From NCBI GenBank assembly GCA_937960725.1, contig CALGOY010000041.1, forward strand, positions 1 through 5,451: a stretch of 5,451 nucleotides of DNA, written 5' to 3'. A program made the translations under genes and the position numbers. Numbering within the stretch: the first letter of the stretch is position 1; each line of letters begins with the position of its first letter. This DNA is from an uncultured Bacillota bacterium. Its GTDB lineage: Bacteria; Bacillota; Clostridia; Caldicoprobacterales; UBA3941. Of this stretch, positions 1 through 5,451 are shown piece after piece. A model generated the notes under the pieces. That model did not search any database. It saw only the letters and a list, made by a program, of their open reading frames with translations, and was not told where the DNA came from.

Positions 1-1
1 C

Positions 2-54
2 ATTTAGTTTAGCTTCTCTAGAATGAAATTAAGGGAGGATGTGTCCAATGGTAT
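2..54 (+). pseudogene. Decayed upstream part of the murG coding sequence
   Basis: Read from base 2, this stretch gives I-stop-F-S-F-S-R-M-K-L-R (bases 2-34). Firmicute MurG paralogues of this type have I-P-Y-Y-x-I-S-S-G-K-L-R-R-Y-F-D just before K-N-F-T-D-P-F. The S, K, L and R positions match, and the TAG at 5-7 falls where a Tyr codon is expected. The open frame resumes with Y-M-D-I-K-N-F at 52, but 17 bases lie between the KLR codons and that Tyr where only one Arg codon is expected. That implies about 14 extra bases and a frame change. The family motif is from memory and the match is short, so this is an inference. The rest of the 5' half would lie left of the window. Confidence 0.45.
32..50 (+). 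promoter_or_regulatory. Strong Shine-Dalgarno that fits an out-of-frame ATG, not the murG frame
   Basis: AGGGAGG at 32-38 is a near-perfect ribosome binding site. Its best-spaced start is the ATG at 48-50 (9 bases), which opens only a 12-codon frame ending at a TAA inside murG. The ATG at 55, which opens the MurG frame, is 16 bases away, too far for efficient initiation. The start assigned to the murG fragment is therefore weakly supported. The purine run may simply be a remnant of coding sequence. Confidence 0.3.
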
Positions 55-924
55 ATGGATATCAAAAATTTCACCGATCCATTTAAGGTGATATATGGAG
101 TAGGACAGGCTGTCAACCTTATAAGAAAGATAAAACCCCAGATAATATTTTCTAAAGGGGGCTTTGTATCGGTGCCTGTGGTCATGGGTGGCTGGGTAAA
201 CCGCGTGCCTATTGTCATCCATGAGTCTGACATCACTCCCGGGCTTGCCAATAAAATATGTTATCCTTTTGCTAGGAAAGTGTGCACTACCTTTCCCGAG
301 ACGGCCCAAGGCCTTAAAGGAGACAAGTGGGTACATACGGGAACTCCCATTAGAAAGGATTTATTAAAGGGCGATCCGGAAGAGGGAAGAAGGATATGTG
401 GATTTAAACCAGATCGCCCTGTGCTGATGGTAATGGGAGGAAGCCTTGGAGCGGTAGCAATCAACAATCATATTCGCAAGATTTTAAAGACTTTATTAAA
501 TCGATTTCAGGTTGTCCATATATGCGGCAAGAACAACCTAGATCCTTCCCTAGAAGGCATAGCCGGATATAAACAGTTTGAATATGTAAATGAAGAGCTT
601 CCTCATATTATGGCTATGGCTGATGTAATAGTATCTCGGGCAGGGGCCAATTCCATATATGAGTTTTTGGCCCTTCGAAAGCCGAACCTTTTGATTCCCT
701 TACCCCTCAGCGCCAGTAGAGGAGACCAAATTCTAAATGCTCAATCTTTCGAAAGACAGGGCTACAGCATGGTGATAAGGCAGGAAGATTTAAATGAGGA
801 TGTACTGCTCACTGGCATCATTACTCTTTACAACAATCGCCAGCGGTATATCGATGCCATGTCAGCCCAGGACCATACAAAGGGAGTGGAACGGATTTTA
901 GATGTGATAAAAAGTTGCCTATAA
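55..924 (+). CDS. murG: MurG-family UDP-GlcNAc:lipid I N-acetylglucosaminyltransferase, N-terminally truncated (probable pseudogene)
   Basis: The family transfers GlcNAc from UDP-GlcNAc to lipid I on the inner face of the membrane, making lipid II for peptidoglycan. Visible family features (numbered from the ATG at 55) are the IKNFTDPFKV segment near residues 3-12, FSKGGFVSVPVV around 32-43, HESDITPGLANK around 56-67, the GGSLGA donor-binding loop at 129-133, SRAGANSIYEF at 194-204 with Glu203 in the place of the UDP-ribose-binding Glu, and a Q-x-x-N-A motif at 225-229. The C-terminal nucleotide-binding half is intact. The protein is 289 residues against about 350-360 for the family: the first ~70 residues, with the glycine-rich GGTxGH loop and its catalytic His, are missing. 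In-frame stops lie just upstream (10-12 and 19-21). Any product would probably be inactive. The sequence type is the non-division-cluster MurG paralogue of Firmicutes, so a complete murG elsewhere is likely. Identity is sure; whether it is expressed is not. Confidence 0.85.
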   Translation: MDIKNFTDPFKVIYGVGQAVNLIRKIKPQIIFSKGGFVSVPVVMGGWVNRVPIVIHESDITPGLANKICYPFARKVCTTFPETAQGLKGDKWVHTGTPIRKDLLKGDPEEGRRICGFKPDRPVLMVMGGSLGAVAINNHIRKILKTLLNRFQVVHICGKNNLDPSLEGIAGYKQFEYVNEELPHIMAMADVIVSRAGANSIYEFLALRKPNLLIPLPLSASRGDQILNAQSFERQGYSMVIRQEDLNEDVLLTGIITLYNNRQRYIDAMSAQDHTKGVERILDVIKSCL

Positions 925-1086
925 CAGGGGAGGTTGAAGTAAAAATTAATCAATGCTAAAATAGCTATAGATTGTACATGTATGGAAGATTATATGCTTA
1001 CCGATAGTTTTGTCTTATAAATAACGGCTGACATAAAAAAGATAGGAGATAAGGATAGAAAATAATAAATAAAGGAGAAGGGATAT

Positions 1087-2775
1087 ATGAGTCATAATAA
1101 TAACAATGATGCCTTAAAAGACAATGAAGTTAGTGTGGTTGATAATTTTATCCACGATATAATCGATGAAGATTTGGAAAAAGGGGTATATGACCGCGTA
1201 CATACCCGATTTCCCCCTGAACCCAATGGCTATCTCCATATTGGACATGCCAAGTCCATCTGCTTAAATTTTGGTACCGCAGCAAAATACAACGGAAAAT
1301 GCAATCTCCGCTTTGACGATACCAACCCAACCAAAGAAGACACTGAATATATTGAATCCATCAAGAGAGACATAAAGTGGTTAGGTTTTGACTGGGAGGA
1401 TCGCTTATATTTTGCATCGGACTACTTTGAGAAAATGTATGAATATGCTATTAAACTAATAAAGAAAGGTAAGGCCTATGTAGACGATTTGAGTCCAGAA
1501 GAGATTCGCGAATATAGAGGAACCCTTACTGAACCAGGTAAGGAAAGCCCATGGAGAAACCGCTCCGTTGAAGAGAATCTGGATTTATTCCAGAGGATGA
1601 GGGCAGGGGAATTTAAAGAGGGGGAAAAAGTATTGAGGGCTAAAATAGATATGGCATCCCCAAACCTCAACATGAGAGATCCAGTATTATACCGAATCAT
1701 CCATGCACCCCACCATAGGACGGGGGATAAGTGGTGCATATACCCTATGTATGATTTTGCCCATCCCATATCCGACGCGTTAGAGGGCATCACCCATTCC
1801 TTGTGCACCTTGGAGTTCGAAGATCATCGGCCATTGTATAACTGGGTACTAGAGCAGATAGGTGAATTTCCCAATCCTCCAAAACAGATAGAATTTGCTA
1901 GGTTAGAGCTCACCAATACGGTGATGAGCAAACGAAAGCTGAGGGTCCTAGTGGAAGAGGGGATTGTAGATGGTTGGGACGATCCAAGGATGCCTACTAT
2001 TGCCGGTTTGAGAAGGAGAGGTTTTACTCCTGCTTCTATTAGAGATTTCTGTGAAAGAATTGGAGTAGCAAAACGGCTAAGCGTAGTAGATTATGCCCTA
2101 TTAGAACACTGCCTCCGAGAAGACCTAAACGAAACTGTACCAAGGCTAATGGCCGTATTAGAACCTATAAAAGTAGTCATTACAAACTACCCTGAGGATA
2201 AAGTCGAATATTTAGAAATTGAAAACAATCGGGCAAATCCGGAGATGGGCACAAGGAAGGTACCATTTACAAGGGAGCTGTATATTGAAAGGGAGGACTT
2301 TATGGAAAATCCTCCGAAAAAGTTCCATCGCTTATCTCCAGGAAAAGAAGTCCGCTTAAAGGGCGCATATATAATCCGATGCGACGAGGTCATTAAAGAC
2401 GAAGAAACCGGCGAAATTATAGAGCTTCGCTGCAGCTATGATCCGGATACCAAAAGCGGTAGCAAGGGTTCAGGCAGGAAGGTTAGAGGAACTATCCATT
2501 GGGTGTCAGCTCCCCATGCAGTTCCAATAAAGGTGCGTCTATACGATCACCTCTTTGTAGAAGATGAAAATGGAGAAATGAAGGTAAATGATAATTCTCT
2601 AATTGAACTTGATAGCTTTATCGAACCTTCAGGAGCTGATGCAGAACCAGGAGATAGATTCCAGTTCTTGAGGAAGGGATATTTCTGTGTAGACATTAAG
2701 GATTCCCGCCCCGGGCATCTAGTATTTAACAGGATTGTATCATTGAAGAGTTCTTACAAACCAGAAAAGAAATAA
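1087..2775 (+). CDS. glnS: Glutaminyl-tRNA synthetase (GlnRS)
   Basis: Cytoplasmic class I synthetase that activates glutamine with ATP and charges tRNA-Gln. It has 562 residues, close to the 554 of the E. coli enzyme. The catalytic Rossmann domain carries [15 protein letters not shown] with HIGH at 51-54, [10 protein letters not shown] at 76-85, and a KMSKS-type loop VMSKRKL at 279-285. Arg41, Tyr222 and Cys240 fall where E. coli Arg30, Tyr211 and Cys229 contact the glutamine (constant offset of 11), which supports glutamine rather than glutamate specificity. From about residue 340 to the end lies the two-barrel anticodon-binding region. The start is supported by AAAGGAG at 1071-1077, 9 bases before the ATG. 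The first ~30 residues are a polar, Asn-rich extension before the conserved core. gltX follows after 15 bp, so the two are very likely co-transcribed. No T-box leader fits in the 162-bp upstream gap. Many Firmicutes lack this enzyme and use GatCAB amidation instead. Confidence 0.97.
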   Translation: MSHNNNNDALKDNEVSVVDNFIHDIIDEDLEKGVYDRVHTRFPPEPNGYLHIGHAKSICLNFGTAAKYNGKCNLRFDDTNPTKEDTEYIESIKRDIKWLGFDWEDRLYFASDYFEKMYEYAIKLIKKGKAYVDDLSPEEIREYRGTLTEPGKESPWRNRSVEENLDLFQRMRAGEFKEGEKVLRAKIDMASPNLNMRDPVLYRIIHAPHHRTGDKWCIYPMYDFAHPISDALEGITHSLCTLEFEDHRPLYNWVLEQIGEFPNPPKQIEFARLELTNTVMSKRKLRVLVEEGIVDGWDDPRMPTIAGLRRRGFTPASIRDFCERIGVAKRLSVVDYALLEHCLREDLNETVPRLMAVLEPIKVVITNYPEDKVEYLEIENNRANPEMGTRKVPFTRELYIEREDFMENPPKKFHRLSPGKEVRLKGAYIIRCDEVIKDEETGEIIELRCSYDPDTKSGSKGSGRKVRGTIHWVSAPHAVPIKVRLYDHLFVEDENGEMKVNDNSLIELDSFIEPSGADAEPGDRFQFLRKGYFCVDIKDSRPGHLVFNRIVSLKSSYKPEKK

Positions 2776-2790
2776 GGGGGCGCTGCAGAG

Positions 2791-4251
2791 ATGAAAGAAG
2801 TTAGAACTCGATTCGCTCCTAGCCCAACGGGGTATATGCATATCGGCAACTTAAGGACAGCTTTGTATACTTATTTAATCGCAAAGCACCACGGCGGTAA
2901 GTTTATCCTCCGCATAGAGGATACGGATCAAGAGCGATATGTAGAAGGAGCAGTAGATGTTATATATAAAACCCTCAAGCTGGTGGGTCTTGAACATGAT
3001 GAGGGGCCGGATATAGGAGGCGAATACGGCCCCTATGTCCAGAGCGAGCGAAAGGAGATATATCGGAAATACGCGGAAAAATTGGTAGAACTAGGCGGGG
3101 CTTATTACTGTTTTTGTAGCAAAGAGCGTCTAGACGCGCTGAGAGAAGAGGCTCAGAAGAAAAAAGAAACTTTTAAATATGACGGACATTGTAAATCCCT
3201 CACTAAAGAAGAGGTAAAGGCTAAATTAGAAGCGGGAGAGCCCTATGTTATTCGGCAGAGAATCCCTGAGACAGGCACTACAACTTTCCATGATGAAGTA
3301 TATGGGACTATTACGGTAGAAAACTCCTCCTTGGATGAAGGGGTTCTGCTAAAATCCGACGGTATGCCCACATATAATTTTGCCAACGTAGTGGATGATA
3401 GCCTGATGAAGATTACCCATGTTGTCCGGGGAAGCGAGTACCTATCTTCTACCCCCAAATATAATTTATTGTATGAAGCATTTGGCTGGGAAATCCCCAC
3501 TTATATCCATCTGCCTCTTATTCTAAGAGAAGACGGTGGAAAACTTAGTAAGCGGCATGGGGATGCTTCCTTCGAGGATTTATATAACCAAGGCTATCTG
3601 CCAGAAGCCATCATCAACTATATAGCGCTGCTGGGTTGGAGTCCAGGGACAGAAGAGGAATTTTTCACCCTTGAAGAGCTGGTAGAAAAGTTTGATATTA
3701 AAGGATTAAATAAATCCCCAGCTATATTTGATATAAATAAACTCCGCTGGATGAATGGAGAATACATCCGGCGCAAAACATTAGAAGAATTCCATGAGCT
3801 GGCATTGCCCTACTATCAGGAGGTCATTACTAACCCCGATGTAGATTTGCTAAAGTTAAGCAAGCTCCTCCATACTAGAACTGAGGTATTAGATGATATC
3901 TATGAGCTAATTGATTTTATCGCAGAACTTCCGGATTACGATGTACAGCTGTATGTCCATAAGAAGATGAAAACAACTTTAGAAAACTCTAAAGAAAACT
4001 TAATAAAAGCCTATGATGTATTAACCAACTTAGATGAATGGCAGGACGAAGCCATTCACGATGCGATATTTAAATTGATTAAAGATTTAGGTATCAAAAC
4101 CGGACAGATGATGTGGCCAATAAGAACGGCACTTTCCGGAAAGCAGTCCTCACCGGGAGGAGCGACTGAGCTGTTGAGCTTGCTAGGAAAAGAAGAATCC
4201 TTAAAGAGAATAAAAATTGGAATTGAAAAATTATCAGACAAATTATCATAG
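2791..4251 (+). CDS. gltX: Glutamyl-tRNA synthetase (GluRS)
   Basis: Cytoplasmic class I synthetase that charges tRNA-Glu with glutamate; Glu-tRNA also feeds tetrapyrrole synthesis in bacteria using the C5 pathway. It has 486 residues, normal for bacterial GluRS. Motifs in order: [14 protein letters not shown] with the HIGH-type signature HIGN at 17-20, RIEDTDQER at 41-49, and the KMSKS-type loop KLSKRHG at 251-257, followed by the usual LGWSPG and the helical anticodon-binding domain. Cys107, Cys109 and Cys134 have the spacing of three of the four zinc ligands of E. coli GluRS (98, 100, 125). The fourth position is Ser here, with His133 next to the third Cys, so zinc binding is uncertain. 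AAGGGGG at 2774-2780, overlapping the glnS stop, is 10 bases before the ATG. Its stop codon lies inside the stem of the downstream terminator. With GlnRS next door, this enzyme is expected to be tRNA-Glu-specific; that is inference. Confidence 0.97.
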   Translation: MKEVRTRFAPSPTGYMHIGNLRTALYTYLIAKHHGGKFILRIEDTDQERYVEGAVDVIYKTLKLVGLEHDEGPDIGGEYGPYVQSERKEIYRKYAEKLVELGGAYYCFCSKERLDALREEAQKKKETFKYDGHCKSLTKEEVKAKLEAGEPYVIRQRIPETGTTTFHDEVYGTITVENSSLDEGVLLKSDGMPTYNFANVVDDSLMKITHVVRGSEYLSSTPKYNLLYEAFGWEIPTYIHLPLILREDGGKLSKRHGDASFEDLYNQGYLPEAIINYIALLGWSPGTEEEFFTLEELVEKFDIKGLNKSPAIFDINKLRWMNGEYIRRKTLEEFHELALPYYQEVITNPDVDLLKLSKLLHTRTEVLDDIYELIDFIAELPDYDVQLYVHKKMKTTLENSKENLIKAYDVLTNLDEWQDEAIHDAIFKLIKDLGIKTGQMMWPIRTALSGKQSSPGGATELLSLLGKEESLKRIKIGIEKLSDKLS

Positions 4252-4290
4252 ACAAAAACTCACCTTATCTTAAGGTGAGTTTTTGTCTAT
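4248..4290. terminator. Bidirectional intrinsic terminator between converging genes
   Basis: Bases 4248-4267 are perfectly complementary to 4271-4290 (20 bp, 3-base loop TCT). The inner 10-bp stem ACTCACCTTA/TAAGGTGAGT is followed by TTTTTG, and by symmetry the minus strand reads the same way, so it can stop transcription from both sides. The gltX stop (TAG 4249-4251) is in the left arm. The stop of the converging peptidase (TAA, 4272-4270) straddles the loop and right arm. No separate 3' untranslated region exists for either gene. Confidence 0.93.
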
Positions 4291-4716
4291 AAGGCGTATA
4301 GCTCCGCGAAACCTTCGGCGCCATGGGAGAGTAAATCTATCAATCCTAAAGCCTTTTTTAGGAGACATGTGGGCAAATTCATATTCATTAATCATAACCC
4401 CAGTATGAGTTATAATATTTCTACTGATAGCAAAGTATACCATATCTAGAGGCTGAAGCTCATAAGGACTGACTTTAGGATAGTTTAGGGATTCTATAGC
4501 CCTTATAAAGCGATTAGGATCTCTTTTATACCAGTCTTTTTCGATAAACTTCCCGTCATCATTGGGCAATTCGATTCCAAATTCCCGATAGAATAAAATG
4601 ACAAAGCCAAGACAATCTAATCCCTTTTCTATTGAACGTCCATTATGTACAAAAGGTACATTTCTATACTTGGTCAGTAATTGTTGGATTTCTTTCGGAT
4701 TTATAGTAGAACTCAT
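4270..4716 (-). CDS. NlpC/P60-family (C40) cysteine peptidase, no signal peptide
   Basis: NlpC/P60 enzymes cleave peptide bonds in peptidoglycan stem peptides, typically after D-Glu, or related substrates. Numbered from the ATG at 4716 (148 residues): the catalytic Cys is C35 in GLDCLGFVILFYR, the base is H104 in ITHTGVMI, and the third polar residue is H116 in EFAHM. This is the family order, as in E. coli Spr C68/H119/H131. It is a lone catalytic domain with no SH3, LysM or signal peptide, so it should stay in the cytoplasm, or act in the mother cell or forespore. The C-terminus is basic (PWRRRFRGAIR). I chose the ATG at 4716 because GGGGTGG sits 6 bases before it. An in-frame ATG at 4731 would add five residues but has no ribosome binding site. 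It converges on gltX, shares its terminator, and diverges from the small-protein pair. A sporulation-type promoter precedes it (4749-4776). The exact substrate cannot be told. Confidence 0.85.
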   Translation of the reverse strand: MSSTINPKEIQQLLTKYRNVPFVHNGRSIEKGLDCLGFVILFYREFGIELPNDDGKFIEKDWYKRDPNRFIRAIESLNYPKVSPYELQPLDMVYFAISRNIITHTGVMINEYEFAHMSPKKGFRIDRFTLPWRRRFRGAIRLIDKNSP

Positions 4717-4748
4717 AAATAGCCACCCCATATATTTAAATTTATTAA

Positions 4749-4776
4749 TATGATATGTATCTTCGCCAAGAGGGTG
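4749..4776 (-). promoter_or_regulatory. Candidate sigma-K-like promoter of the NlpC/P60 gene
   Basis: On the minus strand, CACC (4776-4773) is followed by CATATCATA (4757-4749), with 16 bases between the AC and CATA. This fits the B. subtilis sigma-K pattern, AC then about 16-17 bases then CATAnnnTA, at every fixed base; sigma-E boxes are similar. It would start transcription about 25 bases before the ATG at 4716. The motif is short and the DNA is AT-rich, so a chance match is possible. Confidence 0.45.
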
Positions 4777-4796
4777 ATAGCTGTGTTACTTTTTTT

Positions 4797-4829
4797 CACA
4801 CCTAATCTTTTTAGCTCATAGTATGTAGT
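4797..4829 (+). promoter_or_regulatory. Conserved sporulation-type promoter, copy 1
   Basis: CACAC, 16 bases, then ATAGTATGTAGT. Read as a sigma-K-like promoter, this is CACA (4797-4800) and CATAGTATG (4817-4825), with 17 bases between AC and CATA. It matches CATAnnnTA except for the last base. The same block with the same spacing precedes the next gene, while the flanking bases differ, which argues for function. Confidence 0.6.
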
Positions 4830-4862
4830 GTAATCGGATAAAAGCTGTAAAGGAGTGAGATT

Positions 4863-5060
4863 ATGGGATACGGTTTTGGGAGCCGAATTGACTGCGATGA
4901 ATCTTTATTGTTCTTTTTCTTGCTATTGGTTATAATTTTCTGCAGTTGCGGGCTGTTTGATGACGGAGATGAATTGTTATTCTTCTTCCTACTACTAATA
5001 GTTCTTTTTTGCAGTGGATGCGGTATAGGCTTTTTTGGAACATATTCAGCAGAAAAATAA
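4863..5060 (+). CDS. Small Cys-containing hydrophobic protein with an internal duplication (paralogue 1)
   Basis: Function unknown; I do not recognise a named family. The 65 residues begin MGYGFG and contain two copies of one unit: D12-E13-S, LLFFFLLL (15-22), VIIFCSCG (23-30), then D36-E37, LLFFFLLL (38-45), IVLFCSGCG (46-54). The octet is identical at protein level, yet only three of its eight codons are the same, so the amino acids seem to be kept by selection. Each hydrophobic core is about 12 residues, short for a membrane-spanning helix, and has Asp/Glu on its N-terminal side. Five Cys occur (11, 27, 29, 50, 53), including CxC and CxxC. There is no cleavable signal peptide. AAGGAG at 4849-4854 gives a good ribosome binding site 8 bases before the ATG. 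The sporulation-like promoter and the tiny Gly/Tyr-rich start recall small spore-associated proteins of Bacilli such as YjcZ, in style only. That it is a real gene is supported by the paralogue downstream. Confidence 0.8.
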   Translation: MGYGFGSRIDCDESLLFFFLLLVIIFCSCGLFDDGDELLFFFLLLIVLFCSGCGIGFFGTYSAEK

Positions 5061-5075
5061 TCCCTGCTTCTTTTT

Positions 5076-5108
5076 CACACATTTACATGGCTTTGAATAG
5101 TATGTAGT
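5076..5108 (+). promoter_or_regulatory. Conserved sporulation-type promoter, copy 2
   Basis: This is the second copy of CACAC, 16 bases, ATAGTATGTAGT. The putative -10 reads AATAGTATG, one base further from the sigma-K pattern than copy 1. It begins 16 bases after the stop codon of the upstream paralogue, so each small gene appears to have its own promoter rather than relying on a shared transcript. Confidence 0.6.
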
Positions 5109-5142
5109 ATGTTTCATGAAATAAATTAAAAGGGGTGAAATT

Positions 5143-5337
5143 ATGGGATACGGTTTTGGCAGAAAAGATGATACCTTATTTTTCTTAATCTTAATACTTA
5201 TACTATTCTCCTTCGGTGGCTTTGGAGGCTCTTTCGGAAAATTTGACGACGATATCCTTATATTCTTGCTAATACTTGTACTTATTCTATTTAGCAACAG
5301 CGGAGGTTTTTGCTCACTTAGTACAGATAGCGAATAA
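5143..5337 (+). CDS. Small hydrophobic protein with an internal duplication (paralogue 2)
   Basis: Function unknown; sister of the preceding gene. The 64 residues begin MGYGFG and again hold two units: D9-D10-T then LFFLILILILF (12-22) and SFGGFGG; D35-D36-D37 then ILIFLLILVLILF (38-50) and SNSGGF. The Cys-containing ends of paralogue 1 (FCSCG, FCSGCG) are replaced here by FSFGG and FSNSGG, leaving one Cys (57). A Gly/Phe-rich linker (25-34) joins the units. The hydrophobic runs are 11 and 13 residues, again short for membrane helices. The ribosome binding site AAAAGGGG (5127-5134 region) lies about 8 bases before the ATG, with its own promoter copy ahead and a strong terminator 34 bases after the stop. 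A minus-strand open frame overlaps (5046-5297), but the paralogy, start signals and terminator orientation all favour this strand. A sporulation role is inferred only from the promoter motif. Confidence 0.8.
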   Translation: MGYGFGRKDDTLFFLILILILFSFGGFGGSFGKFDDDILIFLLILVLILFSNSGGFCSLSTDSE

Positions 5338-5370
5338 AGTGATCGAAATAGGTCAAAAGAATTGACAGTA

Positions 5371-5400
5371 AAAAAAGCGGAGATATTTCTCCGCTTTTTT
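5371..5400 (+). terminator. Intrinsic terminator after the small-protein pair
   Basis: AAAAAAGCGGAGA (5371-5383) pairs perfectly with TCTCCGCTTTTTT (5388-5400) around a TATT loop: a 13-bp stem whose GC-rich core is followed by six Ts. The A-run on the left means it could also work on the minus strand for a gene beyond the window. Confidence 0.92.
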
Positions 5401-5451
5401 ATTAAGTTTTTTCATTATTTTACCTAAAGAAAATTATAAAAATAATAAAAT

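Larger units (their letters stand above)
4791..5337 (+). repeat. Tandem duplication of a promoter plus small-gene unit
   Basis: Two units about 280 bp apart share a T-run with CACAC (4797-4801 and 5076-5080), a 16-base spacer, ATAGTATGTAGT (4818-4829 and 5097-5108), a purine-rich ribosome binding site, and an identical 20-base stretch across the start codon (4860-4879 and 5140-5159). The rest of the two genes is alike in protein pattern but has diverged strongly in DNA, so the duplication is old, with selected parts retained. Confidence 0.8.

Noticed and set aside
4..336. 110-residue minus-strand open frame opposite murG
   Set aside because: It is a shadow of the MurG frame, whose family motifs are clear on the plus strand.
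972..1037. Possible vegetative promoters before glnS (for example TTGTCT at 1010-1015 with CATAAA at 1032-1037)
   Set aside because: Each candidate matches the consensus at only about four of six bases per box, and the gap is AT-rich. A promoter is probably present in 925-1086, but I cannot place it. I see no T-box or terminator there.
1476..1808. 110-residue minus-strand open frame inside glnS
   Set aside because: It lies fully within a well-conserved GlnRS coding region and has no recognisable motif or start signal.
4646..4660. TGTAC-AAAAG-GTACA inverted repeat
   Set aside because: It is inside the NlpC/P60 coding sequence, short, and isolated, so it is likely chance.
5048..5075. AGCAG...CTGCT hairpin followed by TCTTTTT after the first small gene
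   Set aside because: A 5-bp stem with an 11-base loop is too weak to call a terminator. The T-run also belongs to the conserved promoter block.
5046..5297. 83-residue minus-strand open frame overlapping the second small gene
   Set aside because: Its composition is the complement of the Leu/Phe-rich plus-strand gene. The plus strand has the paralogue, ribosome binding site, promoter copy and terminator.
5359..5421. 20-codon minus-strand frame (M-K-K-L-N-K-K-A...)
   Set aside because: It runs straight through the terminator hairpin and is only A/T-rich low-complexity coding. The last 50 bases of the window hold nothing else I can support.
1..5451. CRISPR arrays, transposons, tRNA or rRNA genes, riboswitches
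   Set aside because: I found no regular repeat-spacer array, transposase, terminal repeats or RNA gene signatures on either strand.

Overview
The window looks like chromosomal DNA from a low-GC, spore-forming Firmicute, most likely a member of Clostridia. The reasons are the AT-rich codon use, the strong purine-rich Shine-Dalgarno sequences, the Firmicute-type MurG paralogue, the GlnRS/GluRS pair, and sporulation-type promoter motifs in the right third. The species cannot be told from the sequence.

Left part (1-924): a MurG-family glycosyltransferase that lacks its N-terminal ~70 residues. The 54 bases ahead of the open frame still carry what looks like decayed MurG coding sequence in another frame with a TAG stop, so this is probably a pseudogene or a frameshifted copy.

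Middle (1087-4251): two complete aminoacyl-tRNA synthetase genes, glnS and gltX, 15 bp apart and almost certainly one transcription unit. They charge tRNA-Gln and tRNA-Glu directly. The unit ends at a perfect 20-bp inverted repeat (4248-4290) that also contains the stop codon of the converging downstream gene, so it can serve as a two-way terminator.

Right part (4270-5451): a minus-strand cytoplasmic NlpC/P60-type cysteine peptidase, then two plus-strand tandem paralogues of 65 and 64 residues. Each small protein starts MGYGFG and contains two copies of a short unit made of acidic residues followed by 11-13 very hydrophobic residues. Both are preceded by the same promoter-like block (CACAC, 16 bases, ATAGTATGTAGT). 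The peptidase has its own AC-N16-CATATCATA block facing the other way. All three resemble promoters of the mother-cell sporulation sigma factors (sigma-K/sigma-E). The inferred picture is a small sporulation-associated cluster beside a housekeeping translation operon. The two tiny duplicated proteins are the least explained part of the window. A 13-bp hairpin with a T-run (5371-5400) closes the cluster, and nothing convincing follows it.
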